From NCBI GenBank assembly GCA_003260025.2, contig QFZU02000063.1, forward strand, positions 186,001-250,000: a DNA stretch of 64,000 nt, written 5' to 3'. This document shows, piece by piece, positions 55,197 through 63,090 of the stretch (the stretch's first letter is position 1; each line of letters opens with the position of its first letter). A program made the translations under genes and the position numbers. The notes below the pieces were generated by a model, which was not told where the DNA came from, ran no database searches, and saw nothing but the letters and a program-made list of their open reading frames with translations. This DNA is from Microbispora triticiradicis (GTDB taxonomy: Bacteria > Actinomycetota > Actinomycetes > Streptosporangiales > Streptosporangiaceae).

Positions 55197-56282
55197 ATGC
55201 CACGCCCGCTGGCCGTAACCGACGATCAGGAACTCCTCGACGATCTGCTCCGCATCGCCGCCGCGGCGGGCGTCGAACTGGACGTCGCCCAGGTGGCCGC
55301 CCATGCCCGGCCGTACTGGATCCGGGCGCCGCTGGTCGTGGTCGGGGCCGACCTGGCGGACGACCTCGCCGTGACCGGCCCGCCGCCCCGGCCGAACGTG
55401 GTCGTCGTCACGCGGGCGGCCGGCGATCCCGACATGTGGCGCAGGTGCGTGGCCGTGGGCGCGCGCACCGTGCTGGAGCTGCCCGAGGCCGAGCGGCTTC
55501 TGGTCGAGGAGTTCGGCGACGCGGCCGAGCCGGAGACCCGGGCCGGGACGGTCGTCTGCGTCGCCGCCGGCAAGGGCGGTGCGGGCGCCACCGTCCTCGC
55601 CGCGTCCCTGGCGCTCACGGCGTCGCGTCGCGGGCTCCGCACGCTGCTCGTCGACGCGGACCCGCTCGGCGGCGGCATCGACGTGCTCCTCGGACAGGAG
55701 GAGGCGCTGGGCGCCCGCTGGCCCGACGTCGCAGGACGGGAGGGCCGGGTGAGTTATGCCGCGCTCCAGGAGGCGCTGCCCACCTTCGGGGAGCTCACCG
55801 TGCTTTCGGCGCACCGCGGGGAACCCGTGCGTATCCCCCGCGAGGCGATGCGCGCCGTGCTCGACGCCGCGCGGCGCGGGTGCGACCTGGTCGTCGTGGA
55901 CCTGCCACGCCATGTGGGGGAGGGCGAGGCGGAGGCGCTGACAAGGGCGGCGGCGACGATCGTCGTCGTCCCCGCCGACCTCCGGGGAGCGCTCGCCGCC
56001 GCCCAGACCGTGACGCTGCTGCGCCCCGGGACGGGCGACCTGCGCCTGGTGATGCGGGCCGGATCGCTGGACTCCCAGGTCGTCGCGGCCTCCCTCGCCG
56101 TTCCGTGCGCGGGCGTGCTCCCCGAGGTACGCGGACTGGCCGAGATCCTGGATCGGGGAGACCCGCCGCCGCTGGGCCGCGCCCCGCTCGGGCGCTTCTG
56201 CGCGCATCTGCTCGACTCGCTGCCGGGCGGGCTCGGCGCCGGCCGGGCCGGGTGGTCGCCTGCGGGGACGGAGGGCCGATGA
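55197..56282 (+). CDS. CpaE/TadZ-like (Ssd) ATPase of the Tad cluster
   Basis: 361 aa from ATG 55197 (GGGAGAAG upstream). An N-terminal receiver-like domain (PLVVVGADLADDLAV; VVVVTRAAGDP) is followed by a MinD/ParA-type ATPase with deviant Walker motif AAGKGGAGATVLAASLA, LLVDADPLGGGIDVLLG and DLVVVDLPR. Actinomycete homologues are called septum-site-determining protein and sit at the head of Tad pilus operons, probably placing the secretion machine. Its last bases overlap the tadA start. Confidence 0.88.
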   Translation: MPRPLAVTDDQELLDDLLRIAAAAGVELDVAQVAAHARPYWIRAPLVVVGADLADDLAVTGPPPRPNVVVVTRAAGDPDMWRRCVAVGARTVLELPEAERLLVEEFGDAAEPETRAGTVVCVAAGKGGAGATVLAASLALTASRRGLRTLLVDADPLGGGIDVLLGQEEALGARWPDVAGREGRVSYAALQEALPTFGELTVLSAHRGEPVRIPREAMRAVLDAARRGCDLVVVDLPRHVGEGEAEALTRAAATIVVVPADLRGALAAAQTVTLLRPGTGDLRLVMRAGSLDSQVVAASLAVPCAGVLPEVRGLAEILDRGDPPPLGRAPLGRFCAHLLDSLPGGLGAGRAGWSPAGTEGR

Positions 56283-57469
56283 GCCGCGAGGGCCCGGCGA
56301 CCGTGCCCGGCGTGAGCGCCGACCTGGTCGAGGCCGTCCGGGTACGGCTGTCGCACGCCCACGCCGCGCCCACCGCCGCCCAGGTGGCCGCGGCCCTACG
56401 GGCGGAACGCGCGGTGCTCGGCGACGCCGAGGTGCTCGCCGTCGCGCGCACCCTGCGTGCCCATCTCATCGGCGCCGGGCCGCTCGAAGTCCTGCTGGCC
56501 GAGCCGGGTGTCACGGATGTGCTGGTCAACGGGCCGCGAGAGGTGTGGGTGGACGACGGGGACGGCCTGCGCCGCACGGGCGTGACGTTCTCCGGGGACG
56601 ACGAGGTGCGCCGCCTCGCCCAGCGCCTGGCCGCGGCGGCCGGACGGCGTCTCGACGACGCCTGCCCCTACGTGGACGCCCGGCTCGCCGGTGGCGTGCG
56701 GCTGCACGCGGTGCTTCCCCCGATCGCCGCCGAGGGGACCTGCCTGTCCCTCAGGCTGCCGTCGCGGCGGACGTTCGCGGTGGAGGAACTCGCCGAGGAG
56801 GAGGGCGCCGCGTTCCTTCGGGCGATCATGGCGGCGCGGCTGGCGTTCCTGGTCACCGGAGGGACCGGCACCGGCAAGACGACCATGCTCAGCGCCATGC
56901 TCTCCCTCGCGGGTCCGGACGAGCGCCTGCTGCTGGTCGAGGACAGCGCGGAGCTCCACCCGGCCCACCCACACGTCGTACGGCTGGAGGCCCGGCCGCC
57001 CAACCTGGAGGGCGCGGGCGGCGTGGGACTGCGCGATCTCGTACGGCAGGCCCTGCGCATGCGGCCCGACCGCCTGGTCGTGGGCGAGGTGCGCGGATCG
57101 GAGGTCGTCGACCTGCTGGCGGCGCTCAACACGGGTCACGAGGGAGGCTGCGGCACGCTGCACGCCAACAACGCCGCGGACGTGCCCGCCCGGCTGGAGG
57201 CGCTCGCCTGCGCGGCGGGGCTGTCCCGGGAGGCGGTGCACAGCCAGATCGCCGCCGCCCTCGACCTCGTCGTCCACCTCGTACGGGAACCAGGTGGCGG
57301 CCGGCGCCGGGTCGCGGAGGTCTGCGTCCTCGAACGTGGGCCGTCCGGCCTGGTGACGGCGGTGCCGGCGCTGGCCTTCGACGCTGAGGGCCGGGTGAGC
57401 CGGGGGCCGTCCTTCGGCACGCTGCGGGACCTCTGCCCGGAGCCGGGAGGCCGACGTGCCGCCCGCTGA
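56279..57469 (+). CDS. tadA: TadA/CpaF pilus-assembly ATPase
   Basis: 396 aa secretion ATPase (GspE/VirB11 superfamily). VLVNGPREVWVD, Walker A TGGTGTGKTTML, the Asp-box ERLLLVEDSAEL, Walker B RPDRLVVGEVRG and the His box GTLHANNA are intact. It powers Flp-type pilus or secretion-fibre assembly at the membrane. The start overlaps the CpaE-like stop (ATGA) and its end overlaps tadB by 14 bases. Confidence 0.93.
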   Translation: MSREGPATVPGVSADLVEAVRVRLSHAHAAPTAAQVAAALRAERAVLGDAEVLAVARTLRAHLIGAGPLEVLLAEPGVTDVLVNGPREVWVDDGDGLRRTGVTFSGDDEVRRLAQRLAAAAGRRLDDACPYVDARLAGGVRLHAVLPPIAAEGTCLSLRLPSRRTFAVEELAEEEGAAFLRAIMAARLAFLVTGGTGTGKTTMLSAMLSLAGPDERLLLVEDSAELHPAHPHVVRLEARPPNLEGAGGVGLRDLVRQALRMRPDRLVVGEVRGSEVVDLLAALNTGHEGGCGTLHANNAADVPARLEALACAAGLSREAVHSQIAAALDLVVHLVREPGGGRRRVAEVCVLERGPSGLVTAVPALAFDAEGRVSRGPSFGTLRDLCPEPGGRRAAR

Positions 57470-58214
57470 CGGCCGGTTCCTGCCCTTGGGGCTGGTCGCG
57501 GTGCTCGCCACGGCGCTCGCCGCCTGGCTGTGGGCCGGGCCGGAGCCCGCGGCGGCGCGGCTGGCCCGTCTTACCGGCGCACGGCGGGGGACGAGGGCCC
57601 CCGGCCGGTTGTGGACGGCACTCGCCAGGCCCCCGCGTCCGGGCGCGACCGCCGCGGCCTGGCGAGCGGTGTCCCTGGAGCTGTGCCAGGGCCTCGCGGC
57701 CGAACTGGCGGCGGGCCGGCCTCCCGGTGACGCCCTGGCGCGGGCCGTCTCGTCGGTGCGGCCGCCGGACCTCGCGGCGCTCGACCCGGTGATCGCCGCC
57801 GCGAGAGACGGCGGTGACGTCGCGGCCGCTCTGCTCGCCGCCGCGCCGGCCCGAGGCGGGGAGGGGCTGGTCCGGCTGGCCGCGTGCTGGCGGGTGAGCG
57901 TGTCCGCCGGGGGTGGTCTGACCGCGCTGGTGGAACGGGTGTGCGTGTCGCTGCGGGAGGCGCAGGCGCATCGCGAGGAGGTTGCGGCCCAGCTTTCCGG
58001 ACCCCGGGCGACCGCCCGGATGCTGGCGGGCCTGCCCGCGCTCGGGCTGCTGATGGCCGCGGGTCTCGGCATGAACCCCTTGTCGTTCCTGCTCGGCGGC
58101 CCGGCGGGTCTCGCCTGCCTGGTCGCCGGGCTCGCCCTGGACGCCGCCGGCCTGTGGTGGACCCACAGGCTCGTCGCGCGGGCGGAGGAGCCCCCGGGCT
58201 CCGGCCCGCGCTGA
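57456..58214 (+). CDS. tadB: TadB-like inner-membrane protein
   Basis: 252 aa, GTG start inside the end of tadA. An N-terminal membrane helix (LGLVAVLATALAAWLWAG), a cytoplasmic T2SSF helical domain (ELCQGLAAELAAGRPPGDAL; RLAACWRVSVSAGGGLTALVERV) and two C-terminal membrane helices (LPALGLLMAAGLGMNPL; GLACLVAGLALDAAGLW). This is the GspF-like platform of the Tad system, pairing with TadC. Confidence 0.88.
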   Translation: MPPADGRFLPLGLVAVLATALAAWLWAGPEPAAARLARLTGARRGTRAPGRLWTALARPPRPGATAAAWRAVSLELCQGLAAELAAGRPPGDALARAVSSVRPPDLAALDPVIAAARDGGDVAAALLAAAPARGGEGLVRLAACWRVSVSAGGGLTALVERVCVSLREAQAHREEVAAQLSGPRATARMLAGLPALGLLMAAGLGMNPLSFLLGGPAGLACLVAGLALDAAGLWWTHRLVARAEEPPGSGPR

Positions 58215-58299
58215 TCGGCAACAGGGTCGGGCGCAGGGGAGCGGGTGTTCCTGCAGGGAGAGGCGGCGACGCATGCCGCCGGCGGAAGGGCGATGACGG

Positions 58300-59049
58300 A
58301 TGATCTGCGTGCTGGCCGGGGTTCTGACGACGCTGGCCGTGCTGACGTGGCCCGCTCGTCCTTCGGCCGCCGGGCGTCTCGCCGCCATCGCGTCGCCGCG
58401 TACACGCGGGGAGGCCGGCGCGACGGCGCGCCCGCCGGAGGGCGAAAGCATGTCCCGCCGGGGAGCGGCCGTAGCACTGCCCGTGGGGTTCGCGCTCTTC
58501 CTGCTGGTCGGAGGGCCCGCAGGCCTGGTGACAGGAGTGGCGGCGGCCTCGGGTGTCTTCATCGCCGTCCGTCGTCGGGAGCCCGCCGAGGCCGGGCGGC
58601 GGCGGGCACGCATGGAGGCGGATCTCCCGTTCGCCGTCGACCTCATGGTCGCCTGTCTGCGGGCAGGGCAGCCGATGAGCGGGGCCGTGGAGACGACCGC
58701 CGCCGCGATGCCGGGTCCGGTGGGCGAGCGGCTGACCTGGGTGGGCGCTCAGTTGCGCCTCGGCGCGGCCCCGGAGGACGCCTGGGCCGGGCTTTCGGCC
58801 GAACCCTCGCTCGCCGCCCTGTCCAGGGCCATGGTCCGTGCCGCTGCGAGCGGCGCGCCGGTAGCCGACGTCCTCACCAGGCTCGCCGACGACGCCCGAC
58901 GAACCGCCAGGGCGACGGCAGCGGCGGCGGCACGACGGGTGGGCGTCCACGCCGTGGCTCCGCTCGGGCTCTGCTTCCTCCCGGCCTTCGTCCTCCTCGG
59001 AGTCATCCCCATGGTCGCGGGCCTGGCGGGTCAGATCCTCCTGCCGTGA
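58300..59049 (+). CDS. tadC: TadC-like inner-membrane protein
   Basis: 249 aa. Same plan as TadB: membrane helices at residues ~3-15 and ~55-90, T2SSF domain (EADLPFAVDLMVACLRAGQP; GAPVADVLTRLADDARRTAR) and a C-terminal helix (LCFLPAFVLLGVIPMVAGL). The 85 bases separating it from tadB hold no gene. With TadB it forms the membrane platform driven by TadA. Confidence 0.88.
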   Translation: MICVLAGVLTTLAVLTWPARPSAAGRLAAIASPRTRGEAGATARPPEGESMSRRGAAVALPVGFALFLLVGGPAGLVTGVAAASGVFIAVRRREPAEAGRRRARMEADLPFAVDLMVACLRAGQPMSGAVETTAAAMPGPVGERLTWVGAQLRLGAAPEDAWAGLSAEPSLAALSRAMVRAAASGAPVADVLTRLADDARRTARATAAAAARRVGVHAVAPLGLCFLPAFVLLGVIPMVAGLAGQILLP

Positions 59050-59284
59050 ACAGCCTGTGGACATCGCCATCCACACCTGTGGACAGTGCGGGGTGCGGCG
59101 GTTCGACGAGGCCGTCATGACCAGCGTGATCGGCATTCATGCAGGGCTGCGGTCCTTGTGGAGAACGCGCTCGGCGGGAGCGTTGTCCACAGAACCGCGT
59201 TCGGCCCGAACGTGGTCGTCCGTCCTGTCGCAACCTGGCCTGGACGAGGGCGGACGAGCCGCCCCACACGGGTCAGGAGGACCG

Positions 59285-59740
59285 ATGAGCAGGCACGCGG
59301 CGGCGACCGGCCGGACGAGCCGGACGGACAGCGAGCCCCGGCGGCGATGGGCGGAGGGCGCGGGCCGGCACCGGGCATGCTCAGGATGGTGGGCGGCGCT
59401 CGGCGATGCCGTGTGGCGGGTGCTCGACCTCGCCTGTGGGCGAGGGGCGTGGCTCGTCGGCCCGGCCGTCGTCGCGGCCATGGCGTCCGGGCCGAAGCGA
59501 GGATGGCCGGGTATGCGGCGAGCCGTCGGAAGGGCCACGAGCCGGGCGCGGAAGCTGGGCATCCAGTGGGTGGTGCAGGCGAGGACGAGGGCCGACGCGG
59601 GCATGTCCACCGCCGAGTACGCCGTCGGGACGATCGCCGCCTGCGGCTTCGCCGCACTCCTCTACAAGATCGTTACCAGCGCGGAGGTGCGGTCCATGCT
59701 GGCCGCGCTGATCCAGAAGGCCTTGAAGCTGGCCGCCTGA
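59285..59740 (+). CDS. DUF4244 Flp-pilin-like protein with a long N-terminal extension
   Basis: 151 aa from ATG 59285, which follows CAGGAGG; the frame is open to 59057. The last ~45 residues are the pilin: ADAGMSTAEYAVGTIAACGF has the Flp-type G-x4-E-Y prepilin site, then a hydrophobic stalk and LAALIQKALKLAA. The preceding ~105 basic residues (with DLACGRGAWLVGPAVVAAMA) far exceed the usual short Flp leader, so the real start may be internal. It would be the fibre subunit exported by TadABC. Confidence 0.8.
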   Translation: MSRHAAATGRTSRTDSEPRRRWAEGAGRHRACSGWWAALGDAVWRVLDLACGRGAWLVGPAVVAAMASGPKRGWPGMRRAVGRATSRARKLGIQWVVQARTRADAGMSTAEYAVGTIAACGFAALLYKIVTSAEVRSMLAALIQKALKLAA

Positions 59741-59741
59741 G

Positions 59742-60398
59742 ATGCCCGGGACGACGCGCCGGCGGGAGCGGGGTTCGGTGACGGCGGAAACCGCTGTCGC
59801 GCTTCCGGCACTGGTTCTGGTCCTGACCGCCTCCCTGTGGGCGGTGGCGGCCACGGACGCCCAACTGCGATGTGTGGACGCGGCCCGGGCGGGCGCCCGG
59901 GCCGCTGCCCGGGGCGAGGCGCCGGAACAGGTGCATGCGGTGGTCCTGCGACTGGCTCCGGCGGACACCACTGTGTCCGTCGCTGCGGGAGCGGGCACCG
60001 TCCGGGTCGAGGTGACCGCGACCGTCCGGCCGCTGTGGAGGTCGTTCCTGCCCCCGGTTCGCCTCAGGGCGAGCGCCGTCTCCGACACCGAACCCGGTGT
60101 CCTCCCGCCCCCGCCAGGATCGCTCGGGTCTGCCAACCGCACGCCCGCCCAGTTCACAACTCCGCCTGGGTCGCTCAGCTCCACCAACCGCACGCCCGCT
60201 CGGTCCATGCCGTCGACTCCGCGCGGAGCGCCAGGGCCCGCGACCCCGGCTCTGCCGCCGCTGTCCATGTCGTCGGGTGCGCCCAGAACGTCCGGAGCGC
60301 TGACGAGACGGGAGGGGGACGCCGGCCCGGGCGAAGCGCACGGTGGCGGCCGCTCCTCGCCCCTCCTGGACGACGTCGGAACGCAGGAACGCCGATGA
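59742..60398 (+). CDS. TadE-like minor pilin with a repetitive C-terminal tail
   Basis: 218 aa. The first ~120 residues are TadE-like: RGSVTAETAVALPALVLVL signal/transmembrane segment with E at the processing position, then a small extracellular domain ending at AVSDTEPGV. The extra ~95 residues are Pro/Ser/Thr/Arg-rich with an internal duplication (PPGSLGSANRTPA and PPGSLSSTNRTPA, 60108-60200). The tail is absent in ordinary TadE proteins and may be surface-exposed or a slippage product. It overlaps the next gene by ATGA. Confidence 0.82.
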   Translation: MPGTTRRRERGSVTAETAVALPALVLVLTASLWAVAATDAQLRCVDAARAGARAAARGEAPEQVHAVVLRLAPADTTVSVAAGAGTVRVEVTATVRPLWRSFLPPVRLRASAVSDTEPGVLPPPPGSLGSANRTPAQFTTPPGSLSSTNRTPARSMPSTPRGAPGPATPALPPLSMSSGAPRTSGALTRREGDAGPGEAHGGGRSSPLLDDVGTQERR

Positions 60399-60784
60399 GG
60401 GGCTCGCCCGCCGGTGCGGACGTGGGGCGTCCTGCCCGGGAGCGGGGCTCGGCGACCATCTGGTCGATCACCTTGATGGCCGTCGTCTGGCTGGCGGCGA
60501 TGGTCGTCGTTCAGGTGGGCCTCGCGCGGGTCGCGCGGCACCGGGCGCAGAGCGCCGCGGACCTCGCCGCGCTCGGCGCCGCCCGCTGGACCCTCGCCGA
60601 TCCGGGGGAGGCGTGTGGCCGGGCACAGGTCATCGCGGTGGCCAATTATGCGTCCCTGCGGTCCTGCACCATCTCGGAGAGCGTCGCGGAGGTCGCGGTG
60701 TCCATACGGTTCGAGGTGCCGCTCCTCGGCACGGCGACGGCTGTCGCGTCCGCGACGGCCGGCCCGGCCGGTGCGACGGCATGA
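60395..60784 (+). CDS. TadE/TadG-like protein (helicase/secretion neighbourhood type)
   Basis: 129 aa. RERGSATIWSITLMAVVWLAAMVVVQVGLA is a TadG-type N-terminal membrane segment, followed by RAQSAADLAALGAA, the signature of the actinobacterial family that accompanies Tad clusters beside a helicase gene. That helicase is indeed present at the window end (63091-64000). It is exported and membrane-tethered, probably as a pilus-associated or flocculation protein. Confidence 0.85.
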   Translation: MRGSPAGADVGRPARERGSATIWSITLMAVVWLAAMVVVQVGLARVARHRAQSAADLAALGAARWTLADPGEACGRAQVIAVANYASLRSCTISESVAEVAVSIRFEVPLLGTATAVASATAGPAGATA

Positions 60785-61091
60785 GGTGGGAGCGGGTGTC
60801 AGTGAGCGGGCGGACAAGTCGCCGCCCACGACGGTGGTGGCACTCGGTGAGGCGTAGTCGGCACGGCCACGCGAATCGAGGCCGTCGACCAGCGGCTTAC
60901 TTGACGGACGGCACGCGGCGCTTTTCAGATCTTCCGCGATATGAAACTACTTGTGTCGCAATAGAATCACATCTTCTTAGACATAACGTCCAAGAGGGGG
61001 CGGCTGGCATAAAGTGCCCCGTACTCTCAGTCGCCCCACGCCTTCGGCCGGCCGAGGCAGGGGTGGACGGTTCTCCACGAAGGGATGCGTC
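60785..61091. promoter_or_regulatory. Probable promoter region of the fibronectin-III gene
   Basis: A 307-base gap with no supportable gene. Its right half is AT-rich against its surroundings (GATATGAAACTACTTGTGTCGC, then AATAGAATCACATCTTCTTAG, 60940-60985), a good place for a promoter of the secreted protein gene at 61092. Specific -10/-35 boxes could not be fixed by eye. Confidence 0.4.
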
Positions 61092-62729
61092 GTGACCGGG
61101 GTTCCCAGGCTTGGTACCGCGGCGTTGATCGTTCCGATCGCGGTGGTGTCCGCGCTGCTGGCGGGCGCCTCCCCGGCAGCGGCGGACGGCGAGATCCTGT
61201 CTCCTTCGAACGGGCAGGTCGTCAAGGCGCCCGGCCCGGTGGCCGTGTCCGCCAAGACGGACTGGTACCAGGTGAAGATGTCCCTGTTCGTCGAGGGCCC
61301 TTCCGTGTCCCGGCAGGAGATCGCCTCCGGGGGAGCGAACCAGACGATCAGCGGATCGTTCGACCCGGGTGACGCCCCTAACGGCACCTTCACGGTGACC
61401 CTTCTCGGCGAGGTCACGCACAAGACCTATGCCACCTCGACCTTCGTCCTCAGCCGTCCGCCCGAGGCTCCCTCCGGCGTCGGAGCGCAACTGAAGAACG
61501 CCACGACCGTCCTCGTCAGCTGGGCGAAGGGCAGCGAGCCCGACCTCCAGAAGTACGAGATCACCTCGGCGAAGGCCGGGAAGGCCGGCTCCGTGACCGT
61601 AGAGTCCGCCTGCCCCGGCTCCACCTGCCGGGCGAGCCTCACGCTCCCGGCCAGGACGGCCGGGCAGAAGGTGGACGTCAGCGTGCGCGCGGTGCGCGCG
61701 GACGGCGTCGGCGGCACCATCGCCTCTTCCCCCTCCGCCCCCGTCTATGTGACGGTTCCGGCGCCGAAGGCGTCCCGGAGCCCCTCTGCCACACCGTCGC
61801 CGTCGAAGAGGCCCGATCAGTCGGCGGTCACGTCACCTGCCGCGAAGACTCCGAAGACCCACCTTCCCACCACGGTGCCGAACCCCGAGCCCAAACTGCC
61901 GAAGGACGGGGAGCTCACACTGCCGGAGGCGAACGGTGGAAGCGACCAGACCGAGCCGGTCCTGGTGCCGGAGCAGACCGAGGCGCCCAAGACGACCGCC
62001 CAGTCGTCCTTTCTGCCGCTCGGCGGCCTCAACTTCGGCGTGTACGTGGCGATCGCCGTCGTCCTGCTGCTCATCGGCGCCAATCTCGGGGCGTGGCTGC
62101 GGCGCAAGGGCGTGACCGGCGACACCACGGGAGACGGAGAACCCGCCGCCGCCCGGCCGAAGCCCATCATCGGCAGATCGAGCGCCGGGGCTGGGGACGC
62201 AGCTGACGCTGGCGGTGCCGCGACGGCCGGCGGCGTCGCCACCGCGAAGAGCCGGGGGAACGCACCCACCCGTCGCCCCGCCGTGATCCTGGCGACGCCG
62301 AAGAGCCGCGGAGGTCAACCGGAGGCGGAGGCCGACACCCGGTCCGGCTCGGACGCGGCCCACACGCCCGACACGAGCGGCGAGATCACGCTGCCCGGCC
62401 ATGGCCTCGCCGTGTCCCCGACCGACACGGAGCCGGAGCCGACGCTGGAAACGGGGCAGGGGACGCAGACGGAGCAGGGGACGGAGACGGACCGGGAGCA
62501 CCGTGAGCCGGGTGACGGGCGCGCCACCCCGGCACGCGTGCCGGTCGAGCAGGTCCCGCTGGTTCCGGCGGCGACGGTACCGGCCGGGTCGGTGGTTCCG
62601 GCCGGGACGGTGGCGGCGGGCGCGATGGCCGGCGGTCAGTTTCCGGATCGGCCGCTGCGCCAGCCCGAGCCCGACGTGTGGACCGACGAGGACGACGATC
62701 CCTACTCCGGTCGCCACCGCGACTTGTGA
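61092..62729 (+). CDS. Membrane-anchored fibronectin type III protein
   Basis: 545 aa. Signal peptide (GTAALIVPIAVVSALLAGASPAAA), then an Ig/Big-like region (residues ~30-125, LSPSNGQVVKAPGPVAVSA) and one fibronectin-III domain (~128-220, PPEAPSGVGAQ; VLVSWAKGSEPDLQKYEI) with a probable disulfide (ACPGSTC). A Pro/Thr stalk leads to one membrane helix (FGVYVAIAVVLLLIGANLGAW, ~315-340) and a long disordered cytoplasmic tail rich in Ala, Thr and Glu. It lies between the Tad cluster and a helicase gene; an envelope-surface binding role is inferred. Confidence 0.8.
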   Translation: MTGVPRLGTAALIVPIAVVSALLAGASPAAADGEILSPSNGQVVKAPGPVAVSAKTDWYQVKMSLFVEGPSVSRQEIASGGANQTISGSFDPGDAPNGTFTVTLLGEVTHKTYATSTFVLSRPPEAPSGVGAQLKNATTVLVSWAKGSEPDLQKYEITSAKAGKAGSVTVESACPGSTCRASLTLPARTAGQKVDVSVRAVRADGVGGTIASSPSAPVYVTVPAPKASRSPSATPSPSKRPDQSAVTSPAAKTPKTHLPTTVPNPEPKLPKDGELTLPEANGGSDQTEPVLVPEQTEAPKTTAQSSFLPLGGLNFGVYVAIAVVLLLIGANLGAWLRRKGVTGDTTGDGEPAAARPKPIIGRSSAGAGDAADAGGAATAGGVATAKSRGNAPTRRPAVILATPKSRGGQPEAEADTRSGSDAAHTPDTSGEITLPGHGLAVSPTDTEPEPTLETGQGTQTEQGTETDREHREPGDGRATPARVPVEQVPLVPAATVPAGSVVPAGTVAAGAMAGGQFPDRPLRQPEPDVWTDEDDDPYSGRHRDL

Positions 62730-62769
62730 CCGCCACCGCGACTTCTGACCGCCGCCGTGACTTCCGGCC
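62713..62769. repeat. Three 19-bp tandem repeats overlapping the gene end
   Basis: CGCCACCGCGACTTGTGAC is followed by two diverged copies (CGCCACCGCGACTTCTGAC; CGCCGCCGTGACTTCCGGC). The first encodes the last residues and stop codon of the fibronectin-III protein, so the repeat arose by duplication of the gene's end. Confidence 0.7.
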
Positions 62770-62807
62770 GCCGCCCGGGACCGCGGCCTGTGACCCCACC
62801 AGGGGCC

Positions 62808-62976
62808 GTGACCTCGGGCCGTGACCTCGGGCCGTGGCTTCGGGTGGTGGCCTCGGGCGGTGACCTCGGGCGGTGACCTCGGGCGGTGACCTCGGGTGGT
62901 GGCCTCGGGCGGTGACCTCGGGCGGTGACCTCGGGCGGTGACCTCGGGCGGTGACCTCGGGCGGTGACCTCGGGTG
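62808..62976. repeat. 13 tandem copies of a 13-bp unit
   Basis: The unit GTGACCTCGGGCG is repeated 13 times head to tail, with A/G, C/T and G/C variants. The array fills the interval between the convergent fibronectin-III and helicase genes. A 13-bp period keeps no reading frame, so it is not coding. No hairpin is formed. It is a minisatellite likely to vary in copy number among strains. Confidence 0.9.
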
Positions 62977-63090
62977 GTGACCGCCTTCCGCTGCCCCGCC
63001 GGTCCCCGCCGCCCGCGCGCGGCTCACCGCTCCAGCGAGGCTCCGGCCCGCGGGCCGGGACAGCGGGACCGGCGGGGCGACCAGGGAATC

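Noticed and set aside
54695-56278. Upstream extension of the tadA frame (about 528 codons)
   Set aside because: It runs antiparallel in character to nothing functional, overlaps the 6C-type RNA and the CpaE-like gene in another frame, and is Arg/Gly-rich shadow sequence. The ATG at 56279 overlaps the upstream stop as expected.
62808-62976. Possible CRISPR array (13-bp repeats)
   Set aside because: The units are directly adjacent with no spacers and there are no cas genes, so this is a simple tandem repeat.
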